A stretch of DNA of 15,939 nucleotides from the NCBI GenBank assembly GCA_959606905.1, contig CAUHML010000068.1, forward strand, positions 1-15,939, in the 5' to 3' direction. Of this stretch, positions 1-7,714 are shown one piece after another (the stretch's first letter is position 1; each line of letters starts with the position of its first letter). The notes under the pieces were generated by a model, which was not told the DNA's origin, did no database searches, and saw only the letters and a list, made by a program, of their open reading frames with translations. Made by a program: the position numbers and the translations under genes. Source of the stretch: an uncultured Bacteroides sp. (GTDB lineage: Bacteria > Bacteroidota > Bacteroidia > Bacteroidales > Bacteroidaceae).

Positions 1-5
1 AGTGC

Positions 6-138
6 TGAACACTTTGTTTTAGCTATAGAAAACAAAGTGTTTTTCTATTTGAAACAAACTGTTCTTTTAAGGGAAACGAAGTGTTCTCTTTAATGAAACA
101 CACTGTTCGGTTAAGGGAAACACTTTGTTCTGTTTGGT
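6..138. repeat. Array of about six 22-bp-spaced palindromic motifs
   Basis: The motif GAAACA-N3-TGTTC, an imperfect inverted repeat with one extra A, recurs at 29, 51, 73, 95 and 117, exactly 22 bp apart. A sixth, more degenerate copy starts at about 6. N3 varies (CTT, AAG, AAC, AAG, CAC, CTT), and the spacer often reads TTAAGG. The first and second copies pair to form a 13-bp hairpin, and the fourth and sixth can pair nearly perfectly. The array lies between an unseen gene to the left and the promoter-like site of the gene at 226. It could be a multi-site operator, since 22 bp is about two helical turns, or a non-coding palindromic repeat family. The sequence alone does not decide. Confidence 0.8.
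8..44 (+). terminator. AT-rich hairpin plus T-run, possible terminator of the gene to the left
   Basis: A perfect 13-bp inverted repeat (arms 8-20 and 29-41, 8-base loop) is followed directly by a T run ending at 44. This is the shape of a rho-independent terminator for a plus-strand gene lying left of the window. The stem has few GC pairs and is formed by the first two units of the repeat array, so it may instead be a by-product of that array. Confidence 0.4.
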
Positions 139-159
139 AAAACTTCTTTTATTTACTTA

Positions 160-194
160 TTTGCTTTTAAATTAGAATAATTTTAGTATGTTTG
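160..194 (+). promoter_or_regulatory. Bacteroides-type promoter candidate for the gene at 226
   Basis: TATGTTTG at 187-194 matches the Bacteroides -7 box TAnnTTTG exactly. A TTTG at 160-163 could be the -33 box, but the 23-base spacing is somewhat longer than usual. Transcription would start near position 200, giving a leader of about 25 bases. The 22-bp repeat array ends about 20 bp upstream, a suitable place for an operator. Confidence 0.5.
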
Positions 195-205
195 CCACAT
201 TATTT

Positions 206-229
206 ATGAAAAACATGACTTTTGTATGA
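206..229 (+). other. Seven-codon mini-ORF overlapping the start of the next gene
   Basis: ATG at 206 opens a seven-codon reading frame (MKNMTFV) whose TGA at 227-229 overlaps the ATG at 226-228 of the membrane-protein gene. Such an ATGA overlap can couple translation, and the mini-ORF would begin only a few bases after the predicted transcription start. It may equally be chance in an AT-rich leader. Confidence 0.15.
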
Positions 230-912
230 AAAAACAAGACTTCCTCTTTATTTTTGTTCTGGTGATAATATTCCTGCCATTCTTTGTGAGTGAACCCGTT
301 TACGATTGGTATAAGTCTTTCAACGCTACACATGGAATGGTAATGAGTTTCATTAAATTTGGAATTCTTGCTACACTGGGTGAGATGCTGGGACTTCGTA
401 TCAGTGCCGGAGTCTATAACCGAAAAGGATTTGGCGTACTGCCGCGTGCCGTAGTGTGGGGACTGCTGGGAATGGGTATCAATGCGGCCATGATAATCTT
501 CTCGAAGGGTGTACCGCAATTCATGGAATATATGGGAATGGCAAATGCCGCCGCCATTATAAACGGAGAATTCTGCCTGGACAAATTATGGATAGCCCTC
601 GCCATTTCAGTTGCTATGAATACCATTTTCGCTCCGGTATTCATGACATTCCATAAGATTACGGATACGCATATCCTGGATTGTGGCGGTTCGCCTCGCA
701 GCCTCCTCACTCCTATCCCGATGACCCGCATCATTACGCATCTGAATTGGGATGCACAATGGAATTTTGTCTTCAAGAAAACAATTCCTTTCTTCTGGTA
801 TCCGGCACACACCATCACATTCCTCCTGCCGGGAGAAATGCGGGTGCTGTTTGCAGCGATATTGGGTGTGGTGCTCGGGGTATTGCTGGCTATTGCGGCT
901 CGGATGAAATAA
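226..912 (+). CDS. Polytopic inner-membrane protein, weakly Mpv17/PMP22-like
   Basis: This 228-residue protein has hydrophobic segments at about 5-24, 37-58, 73-93, 121-142 and 187-225, so it is an integral cytoplasmic-membrane protein with no enzymatic motif that I recognise. Near the C terminus, WYPAHTITFLLPGEMR (191-206) followed by a hydrophobic helix resembles the conserved W-P-A...NF...P...R block that closes Mpv17/PMP22-family proteins, and the length of about 230 residues also fits. That family assignment is an inference from one motif. The start at 226 is the first ATG in frame, placed about 25 bases after a TAnnTTTG box. The gene is monocistronic in this window. Its last 23 bp overlap the 3' end of the convergent STAND gene, with no strong terminator between them. 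Confidence 0.85.
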   Translation: MKKQDFLFIFVLVIIFLPFFVSEPVYDWYKSFNATHGMVMSFIKFGILATLGEMLGLRISAGVYNRKGFGVLPRAVVWGLLGMGINAAMIIFSKGVPQFMEYMGMANAAAIINGEFCLDKLWIALAISVAMNTIFAPVFMTFHKITDTHILDCGGSPRSLLTPIPMTRIITHLNWDAQWNFVFKKTIPFFWYPAHTITFLLPGEMRVLFAAILGVVLGVLLAIAARMK

Positions 913-3900
913 TCCGGCCTATATATTCTCGAATGATTTCAAGCAAGTCTTGCGGATAAGGTATAAAGAACTTCTCTATCATTTTCGGATACTGAGGTAC
1001 AAAGGGTTTGGGTATCATTGTGACAAGGGCATCCAATTCTGCCTTCCGTTGCTCTTCAGTCTCTGAGACGGCGTAGCGGATAGTCCACCAGAACAAGAAA
1101 GTCTGGTTAAGATACCCTTTGGGGGTGATGACTTGCAGTTGCTTGTAGCGCTCGGACTGTAACATGATTTTAATTCTTTTCTCCTGTTCTTTCTCACTGA
1201 TGGAACATAGAATGTCATACCATTCATCAAACTCCTGACGCAAGCAGGCGACAAATGCCCATTCGGCAATTCTATATTTGGCAAATTCTGGAATCTTCTT
1301 TAGAAGTACGAAGATATGTCCTATATTCAATTCGCCTTTATATAAACCTTTGACTTTTGTATAGTCTTCAATGGAAGTGATTGTGTGTAAAAGGGAGTAA
1401 TATATTTCCGGACTCATCGGCACATGGTGTTCATCGATGAATTTCAGAGTATTCTGAAGCACCAGTTTTTTGTTTGTTCTGTTGTTGGCCATGCGGCTGA
1501 TGACATTGTTCCAGTAGATTTGTGTGCGTGCAATGGAAATATGTAAATCATCTTCCATCTCTTTTATACGGCTTTCGGCTTCTTCGAAGGTCATGCCGCG
1601 TTCCCGCATTTGATAGCATATGTCCTTCATAATTGGATAATGTTCGACAAATAGGTAGGGGTTGGGAATGACGGCTCCTACCTTTTTCAACATACAATAT
1701 GAATCGTAATTGATAAAAACCTTTTTACTGATTGCTTGCTCTTGCAGCCGTTGGGCGTTTTCCTTATCATTCTGACGGAGCAATGCCTTCATGCAACAGA
1801 AGATAATTCCTCCATCATATACGCCCACGTCCAGCAGACAATACACATATTCCAGAATAGTGCTTTCTTTAATTTTCCACCCTTCCGATGTATAAATGGG
1901 AAAAGGCTGCGGAACGTTGTCTTGTGCTCTTCCGGCATAGTATCGCTGGATAAGCATTTGCTTCAATATATCCTTTGGCGCATCCAGGCTTTTCATTATT
2001 TCCTCATTTATAATCAGTTGTATTTCTTCCGGAGGAAGTGAACCTTGGGTGTGGTTGGTCAGGTGATAGAGTAAATGTTTATGTGTATAACTGTTCTGTT
2101 GTACGGTGTATTTTTCGGACATCCGCTTTATCATGTCCACTTTTTGTTCATAATAGGGATATATGAACCGGTTATTGATAATGATATTCAAGATATTGGC
2201 ATCAGGATGATTGAGCAGTGACTTGTCCAGCCGGTTCTCGAAGAAATCCCTTGCGACTCCTCCTTCTTCCGGAGTCTTTACCTTATTGAACATTTCGGAG
2301 ACAACGTAGGGCGAATGATTCAAAATCTGTTGTTCTTCCGGAGTAATACAATCGGGAGTTTCTCCGAACAGTGCCTGATACGCCTCTTCATAATTTGATA
2401 TTTTCAGAATGAATTGTACGATTGTTCTTATATTTCGAGATTCATCGCCGTTTTGGGGACGATGTCTCTTCATATGTGCCTTGATTTCCTTTAGGGTCAT
2501 GCGTTGGTATAGGATACCTTGTGTGTGCTGGCTCGGGTAATCCAGTAAAGACTGGTCTGCTTCCAGTAAATGGTATTTATGGAACAGTTCCTCGCATTCC
2601 TTAATCCCGCTATAAGTGGAGGTCGTATCCAATAAGTCGTTCAGGTAGATTTCACCCACTTTCAGTTTGGTCTTGTTTTCTTCTTCTTGCTGCTCCAACC
2701 TTTCCATAAAAGTGTTGAAGATTCCTTTGGCTTGCTCAAAATTTTTAGCCTTTTGGAGCATAAAGTTCAATGAGTAGCCATCACAGTTATTCCCCATACG
2801 GTTCCATAAATCATAGGCATAAGAGGACGGTATGTTTTCGAGTGCTCCATTCAACACTTCGGTCTTGTTCAGGAACATACTGGTATCCTCTTTTTTGTCG
2901 ACAGACAGTTCTGTCAGTTCGTTGAAGAATGCAACCAGCTTTTCCGGCTGGCTGAATCTTTTGAAAACTTCCAGCCAGGTGTAGGGAGCAATAAAGTTGA
3001 AGAAAAAGACTGCATCGTCGTGGGGAACTACCCCTTTATCATTCTTCTGCAAGAAGTTCTTGATGTCGTGTATGTCAGCCAGAGTCTGTGCTTTATGCAT
3101 AAGCTGCCTGGCGAAATTACGTATTCTTTTCTCTTTCAGTTCTGTCAGATAAGTCTCATTGTTGCTTTCCTGCCCATGGGTGCTCTCTGCAGAATCAGAG
3201 AAGAAATCATCTATGTCGTCATCATCGGCACTTGGGGAAGCTTCGTATATAAAGGAAGCGTTGAGGTATATTTCTTTGGCTTCGTCCATGTCGAGGAACC
3301 GTACCAATTCTGTCTGAAATTCAATATACGAGTTTTCTATATACTTGTCTTGCATTTGCCCTTGTTCATTGAGCAAATCCTTGTGTACAATGTCCTTATC
3401 TTGTTGTGTCTGCAGTCTGGGCAAAAGCCACCGCAGCACATTCAGCTCTCTCCTATTATATTTTTTTGTTAATTTCCAAATATGGATGGCCTCTGCATTG
3501 GTAGGAGCAAAATTGGCTATATTGCCAATATAGGCGTCCACCCAATCAATGGAAACGCCTTCCGGGTTTGTTCCCAGTTCCTTACTTGTATATAGCGTTT
3601 GTTCGTTTTTATAAATGCGGCTTACAACATCATTGATGATATACTGTTGGAGTTCGGGGGCATTTACCGAACAGTTTTTCACCCGATGCAGGATCTTGGT
3701 TGTATTTTTGAAAAAGTTCGGTCTGTCTTTGTAGTAGATATAGCGGAATATGCCCTTTATGGCTTTCTTTTCAGTAGCCAGTAGGTCATCGGACGGTTCA
3801 CTGCTATAGTACTGGAAAACCTGGGTTACTATGATGTCTTCAACTTCAAATGTGTCCTTTTCAATGTCCTGATAATAAATCAAATCATCTACTTTGCCTG

Positions 3901-5242
3901 CCAATTCACAGATGGTGCTTCTGTCGGCCTTTTCGTAACTGTTCTCATAGGTGAATTTGAGGAAATCGAGCAATAGGTCTATTTTATTGCGGCTTCTCTT
4001 TTTCCACATCCACAAACATTTTATGGCGTGGCAGAGTTGTCGAAGCATGGATTTCTGCAGGTTGCTTAAATTACTGTTCTGGAACTGGTTGTTATATCTG
4101 GTCTTGATTCTGTCTATGTCGAAAAACAAGGAACCGATAGTCATGCCGGCTTCGGGTCGGAGTTTAAGATAGCCGTATGTCCTGAGCTCGCGGGCATATT
4201 CATTTATTTTCTTGAAGGATAAAGGTTTGATGCCCACTTCGACTATGGCCGGAGGAACCATTTCATTGAAAGTAAGCATGGATTTCACTTCCTTGAAGCT
4301 ATAGCTTGTAGTGGCAATAACCTTGAAGTCCGGATTGCCGATGTGAAGGATTTCCGACAACTTGCGAAGTAATTCTCTGTCAATGGGTATCGGCTTTTCA
4401 TTCTCTTCTTTCCAAAACAACAGCTGCAAATCGTCCAGTAGAAGAATCTTTTTGCCATGCTGGAATTGGGATACAGAAAGCCGTTCTAACTGTTCTTTGG
4501 TCGTATCGGCATTCAAAATGACCACATAATATTCCTGAGGGAGCTTTTTCAGCATTCGGCAAACGGCAATAGTCTTTCCCGAAGTGGATTGACCGGTGAC
4601 GATGATTGTCTTGTTTGTACTGTCAAACTCCTCTTTAAGTTTGTTGTCTACTTCCGGACGGATAAAATAGTAGTCCAGGTTGCCTCTGCGACGGTTGGCT
4701 TGGCTGTTGGGAATAATTTTATCATACTCCATCTTATGGCAAGAGATTGCGCAAAAGGGATTATTGAGAAAACTTTCACGATCCTTGACCAACGCGTCCC
4801 TTAGCTGCTCCAGCGTATTGCACTGCTTCTCATACCGCTCGATAACGGTATCGTCGTCCAGGTGCTTTTGCATGTATTCCGCATAGAAGTCTTTCCATAA
4901 AGTAGTGTTTGTCCAGTCTTCCTGGGTGTATTCCAATGTCGGATTCTGATAGAAATAGATATGTTTGTTGGATGCATTTTCGATGGCAACATTAAACTCT
5001 CCGATGGTCTTGGAGCGTATCCAGTTTCCGGCGAAGAAGATGATGACGTCACATTGCCTTATCTCTGAATTTATGATTTCCTGCGTATCGCCTTTAGCTA
5101 AATCGTTGTCTCCATTTTTTTCGTGCCGGTGCACTACAATATTGAGTTCGCTGTTGTTTCTTTCCGTCAGGACTTTTTCCATTAAATCCCTTTCTTTCTG
5201 AAAACTCAGCGAAGAGGCTATAAATACATGGTATGTTTTCAT
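890..5242 (-). CDS. STAND-type NTPase with N-terminal DUF4062/TIR-like domain
   Basis: This is a 1450-residue, probably cytosolic protein. Residues 1-95 look like a DUF4062/TIR-like Rossmannoid domain: HVFIASSLSFQKERDL at the start, CDVIIFFAGNW at 64-74 and GEFNVAIENA at 81-90, with Glu82 where such domains carry a conserved acidic residue. An NTPase module follows, with Walker A GQSTSGKT (217-224), Walker B KKILLLDD (264-271) and a sensor-like FKVIATTS (306-313), as in STAND ATPases. From about 340 to the end the protein is mostly helical and repeat-like, the usual place for target recognition, broken by an acidic linker (about 668-697). The open frame extends to 5308, but ATG 5242 is preferred because it overlaps the upstream gene's TGA (ATGA) and begins exactly at the domain. 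STAND proteins act as inducible switches in antiphage immunity and signalling; that role here is inferred from architecture and context. Confidence 0.9.
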   Translation of the reverse strand: MKTYHVFIASSLSFQKERDLMEKVLTERNNSELNIVVHRHEKNGDNDLAKGDTQEIINSEIRQCDVIIFFAGNWIRSKTIGEFNVAIENASNKHIYFYQNPTLEYTQEDWTNTTLWKDFYAEYMQKHLDDDTVIERYEKQCNTLEQLRDALVKDRESFLNNPFCAISCHKMEYDKIIPNSQANRRRGNLDYYFIRPEVDNKLKEEFDSTNKTIIVTGQSTSGKTIAVCRMLKKLPQEYYVVILNADTTKEQLERLSVSQFQHGKKILLLDDLQLLFWKEENEKPIPIDRELLRKLSEILHIGNPDFKVIATTSYSFKEVKSMLTFNEMVPPAIVEVGIKPLSFKKINEYARELRTYGYLKLRPEAGMTIGSLFFDIDRIKTRYNNQFQNSNLSNLQKSMLRQLCHAIKCLWMWKKRSRNKIDLLLDFLKFTYENSYEKADRSTICELAGKVDDLIYYQDIEKDTFEVEDIIVTQVFQYYSSEPSDDLLATEKKAIKGIFRYIYYKDRPNFFKNTTKILHRVKNCSVNAPELQQYIINDVVSRIYKNEQTLYTSKELGTNPEGVSIDWVDAYIGNIANFAPTNAEAIHIWKLTKKYNRRELNVLRWLLPRLQTQQDKDIVHKDLLNEQGQMQDKYIENSYIEFQTELVRFLDMDEAKEIYLNASFIYEASPSADDDDIDDFFSDSAESTHGQESNNETYLTELKEKRIRNFARQLMHKAQTLADIHDIKNFLQKNDKGVVPHDDAVFFFNFIAPYTWLEVFKRFSQPEKLVAFFNELTELSVDKKEDTSMFLNKTEVLNGALENIPSSYAYDLWNRMGNNCDGYSLNFMLQKAKNFEQAKGIFNTFMERLEQQEEENKTKLKVGEIYLNDLLDTTSTYSGIKECEELFHKYHLLEADQSLLDYPSQHTQGILYQRMTLKEIKAHMKRHRPQNGDESRNIRTIVQFILKISNYEEAYQALFGETPDCITPEEQQILNHSPYVVSEMFNKVKTPEEGGVARDFFENRLDKSLLNHPDANILNIIINNRFIYPYYEQKVDMIKRMSEKYTVQQNSYTHKHLLYHLTNHTQGSLPPEEIQLIINEEIMKSLDAPKDILKQMLIQRYYAGRAQDNVPQPFPIYTSEGWKIKESTILEYVYCLLDVGVYDGGIIFCCMKALLRQNDKENAQRLQEQAISKKVFINYDSYCMLKKVGAVIPNPYLFVEHYPIMKDICYQMRERGMTFEEAESRIKEMEDDLHISIARTQIYWNNVISRMANNRTNKKLVLQNTLKFIDEHHVPMSPEIYYSLLHTITSIEDYTKVKGLYKGELNIGHIFVLLKKIPEFAKYRIAEWAFVACLRQEFDEWYDILCSISEKEQEKRIKIMLQSERYKQLQVITPKGYLNQTFLFWWTIRYAVSETEEQRKAELDALVTMIPKPFVPQYPKMIEKFFIPYPQDLLEIIREYIGRIISSEPQ
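5239..5242 (-). other. ATGA stop/start overlap coupling channel and STAND genes
   Basis: On the minus strand the STAND start codon ATG (5242-5240) shares two bases with the TGA stop (5241-5239) of the channel gene. This suggests translational coupling and is the main reason for choosing the STAND start. No strong Shine-Dalgarno sequence is visible upstream. Confidence 0.8.
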
Positions 5243-7281
5243 AATATAGTGTTGGTTACTTTCCATGTGTTGTTGTTTATGACTAACGGAATGCCGGCTG
5301 TGATACATCTGTCATACGCTTTTGAGCTTTCCTTCAATTCATCATACGGACGTATATCGGGATGCACAAAGCGTTTCTTTTTGAAGATATCTCCCATTTC
5401 CTTGCTGCCATAGATTAACTCTTCTTCTTCGGCGGTGGGTTTACGGAAGCCAAGCAGCAGCTTCTCCATGTTCCAACGGTTATGTTCGACTTCGGCAAGC
5501 AATGTTATCTGGTCGTTGTCCAGTTTCACGTAACCATCCGTAATGCCTATGGAGCGTAGCTTGGGACCAATGGAATATGCACTGTACAAGTTGGACCACT
5601 GAAGGGATACGGACAGTTTGTTCCATGAGTCTTTCAGCTCATTGTCAGGTGGGCATGATTGAGGCACATTTCCATATCTATTCTTGAAATCGTATATATA
5701 ATTGATGATTTGTCCCTCCCTCCGGCTTTTTTTGTCCAGGTCGTAACAGTTGTCCAGCATTCCAAAAGGAAAAACATGGGAATATTTATGAATCGCTTCA
5801 TCTTTCTTTCTACTGTTAAGCATATTGAGCAGTGCACTGGAGGTTTCCTGACGGACAAAAACTGGGATATTTTCATCATATACATCGTCCGGCAGATATA
5901 ATCCCATTGCCATGCTTTGAGGAGGATAATTGAGGCAGACGGCAATCGTCAATACCTGGCCTGAGTCATGTACCCATTCTTTAATCAGATTCTGGATGGC
6001 AGGAGTTTCCGCACGGCCTTTGATAAAATCGAATTCCACATCCAGAAAGTCTGCATCTTTTCCTTTAAAACGGGTGGGAAGGACAAATCTCTCGTGCCTT
6101 TCGTCCTTGCTCATGTCGTAATAATGGGTAGACGATATCTCGAAATAATGGCGGTATCGTCCACAAAAGAAATTCATTTCCCGGTCGGCATTTTCATCAA
6201 TGAAGGTAATGACACTTTTTATGTTCTTGTCCCGGCAGAAGTTTGGAAAATGCAACAGATGGGCAGCTTCCACTCCTATTGCCACTCCCATACGGCTCAT
6301 ACCGATGATAACAAGATGAACATGTTTTTCGCTTTCATAGGTTATTGCCTCACGGTCGAGAGGAGGATATTCAATGCAGTTCTCCCCTTTTCCATATTGC
6401 CGGCTTACCAATATCTTTTTGGCCCAGCCCTCGTAGAAGTTAAAGGGATGGAATTCTATATATTTTCTCCATTCGGCAGACAAATCGGTCAGTTGGAAAG
6501 CGGCAAAAGTAGTCTGATATTCGAAAAGGACGGTGAATGGTATGAGGGAACATTTATTGCATCGTTTATGAATGTCAACTATCTTTTTCAGGCAGTCTAT
6601 GTTCAGTGAGTCATGGTCATGTTCGTCTCTCTCTCCGATAAGGAATACTTCGCGCGCTTTGGTAGTATAGAGTTTTTCCAACTCCTCGATAGAGTCGCGC
6701 CGGGCACGCAGCACCACAATTCTTTTTTCGTTTTTGGCATCCAGTTCCGTATGGATTTTGCTACGGATTTCTTGTGCCGGTTGGGTACTCTGAATCAGAA
6801 TATGGCAATTTCCATAATGTGTGTCATCGCAAATCTGCTGGATAAGAGTGGGGACCATGTTGTCAAAACCGATAATGACGATGTGGTTTTGCAAAGGGTA
6901 AACGATATCGCCTTCACGATATCGCTCAACTCTGCGTTCCAGCATATTGGAGATTACGGATATCAATAATCCGCAGAACAAAATTAATCCCAGCACTACG
7001 ACCAATAGAGAGAACCAACGCAGATAAGGTGGTACTTCCACAATATTCCCCGGATCAATGAACAGACAAATCAACTGAAGCAAACGCCCCATAGGTACGT
7101 CTTTATCAATACCGGTCCATTCTTCAAGAGACGGCTCAGGAAAGATAAATGCAAAACTTACCAGATATATCAATAAGAAAACAGTTACTATGACTCCGAA
7201 AAGCCAAGCAAGCTGCCTCCATCCTTTTCCGGAAAAAGAGCGGTCAAAATGAAGGGCAAAAAGTCTTGTTAGCAGATTCAT
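5239..7281 (-). CDS. CASTOR/POLLUX-like ion channel with RCK domains and C-terminal RyR domain
   Basis: This 680-residue membrane protein has TM1 at about 24-47, a pore-loop-like segment at 64-80 with FIDPGN (74-79), and TM2 at about 88-112. A charged linker ERRVERYREG (115-124) leads into two Rossmann/TrkA-N-like units starting at HIVIIGFDNMVP (133-144) and HLVIIGMSRMG (322-332). The order pore segment with D-x-G-N, helix, RxG linker, degenerate glycine loop and a KAREVFLIGERDEHDHDSLN block (208-227) matches what I know of the plant CASTOR/POLLUX/DMI1 channels and their bacterial relatives. Residues about 597-665 form a RyR domain: EHNRWNMEKLLLGF (599-612), then HPDIRPYDEL (640-649) and YDR (656-658). 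It probably forms a ligand-gated cation channel, with RCK and RyR parts in the cytosol. The gene starts 13 bases after the 2-TM gene and overlaps the STAND gene. Ion selectivity cannot be read from the sequence. Confidence 0.88.
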   Translation of the reverse strand: MNLLTRLFALHFDRSFSGKGWRQLAWLFGVIVTVFLLIYLVSFAFIFPEPSLEEWTGIDKDVPMGRLLQLICLFIDPGNIVEVPPYLRWFSLLVVVLGLILFCGLLISVISNMLERRVERYREGDIVYPLQNHIVIIGFDNMVPTLIQQICDDTHYGNCHILIQSTQPAQEIRSKIHTELDAKNEKRIVVLRARRDSIEELEKLYTTKAREVFLIGERDEHDHDSLNIDCLKKIVDIHKRCNKCSLIPFTVLFEYQTTFAAFQLTDLSAEWRKYIEFHPFNFYEGWAKKILVSRQYGKGENCIEYPPLDREAITYESEKHVHLVIIGMSRMGVAIGVEAAHLLHFPNFCRDKNIKSVITFIDENADREMNFFCGRYRHYFEISSTHYYDMSKDERHERFVLPTRFKGKDADFLDVEFDFIKGRAETPAIQNLIKEWVHDSGQVLTIAVCLNYPPQSMAMGLYLPDDVYDENIPVFVRQETSSALLNMLNSRKKDEAIHKYSHVFPFGMLDNCYDLDKKSRREGQIINYIYDFKNRYGNVPQSCPPDNELKDSWNKLSVSLQWSNLYSAYSIGPKLRSIGITDGYVKLDNDQITLLAEVEHNRWNMEKLLLGFRKPTAEEEELIYGSKEMGDIFKKKRFVHPDIRPYDELKESSKAYDRCITAGIPLVINNNTWKVTNTIL

Positions 7282-7294
7282 ATTTGTTTTGTCA

Positions 7295-7690
7295 TTAGGC
7301 AGTTTCCTTTTTTTCAGTTTCTTGTTTCAATTCTTTTCTGATATTCTCTTTCAGTTTATTGATTTCTTTCTCATCGTTATTGATAATCTCCCGTTTTTCT
7401 TTTTCCTGGTACAAGGATGCAAGAATGTTTCTTTCTTGTTCCAGATTCAGTGAGAATACATCTATTAATCTCTTGATACATAGAAAAAAACAGATGCATA
7501 CGCTAAGGGAAATGATGGCATGGAGTGTCATCAGGTAGGTCATTCCACGCGATGGAAAGAATTGAATAAGGTTTTGGAATGTAGTGCATGTCACAATCAA
7601 TGCTGCAACCAGAAAGAGAATGATAAAGGCAGGAATCACGAATTTCCACCAGTGCCGGATAGGATAATACTTGTTCTCACTCGTCCTCAT
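7295..7690 (-). CDS. Small 2-TM membrane protein with C-terminal coiled coil
   Basis: This 131-residue protein belongs to no family that I can name with confidence. It has two hydrophobic helices (about 16-38 and 50-72) joined by a short polar loop, then a long charged region (about 78-128) rich in E, K, N, Q with leucine/isoleucine spacing that suggests a coiled coil. With a positively charged N terminus (RHWWK), both ends should be cytosolic. The two helices plus cytosolic helix recall SLATT-type effector membrane proteins found in bacterial conflict systems, but this is an architectural likeness only. It lies 24 bases after the small RyR gene and 13 bases before the channel gene, so it is cotranscribed with them and may be a channel subunit, a membrane anchor or a separate pore-forming effector. 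Confidence 0.8.
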   Translation of the reverse strand: MRTSENKYYPIRHWWKFVIPAFIILFLVAALIVTCTTFQNLIQFFPSRGMTYLMTLHAIISLSVCICFFLCIKRLIDVFSLNLEQERNILASLYQEKEKREIINNDEKEINKLKENIRKELKQETEKKETA

Positions 7691-7714
7691 AGTACTATAA
7701 TAGATATTGGATTA

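Noticed and set aside
6..138. CRISPR array
   Set aside because: The repeated unit is only 14 bp in a 22-bp period, the non-conserved part is about 8 bp and itself similar between copies, and no cas gene is visible.
901..916. Hairpin CGGAT/ATCCG at the junction of the convergent genes as a shared terminator
   Set aside because: A 5-bp stem with no following T-run on either strand is too weak to support a terminator call.
3020..3472. 150-codon plus-strand open frame opposite the STAND gene
   Set aside because: Antisense shadow of an intact long gene, with no recognisable domain or start signal.
5231..5242. Identical first 12 bases (ATGAAAACATAC) in the STAND and small RyR genes
   Set aside because: Both proteins merely begin with MKTY; the similarity stops there and upstream sequences differ, so chance is the simplest explanation.
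5243..5308. 22-codon N-terminal extension of the STAND protein
   Set aside because: The extension lies inside the channel gene and precedes the domain start; the ATG at 5242 overlaps the channel stop and begins exactly at the DUF4062-like strand.
5968..6609. 213-codon plus-strand open frame opposite the channel gene
   Set aside because: It lies wholly antisense to a well-supported domain-bearing gene, has no promoter or family motif, and its composition is what an antisense frame would give.
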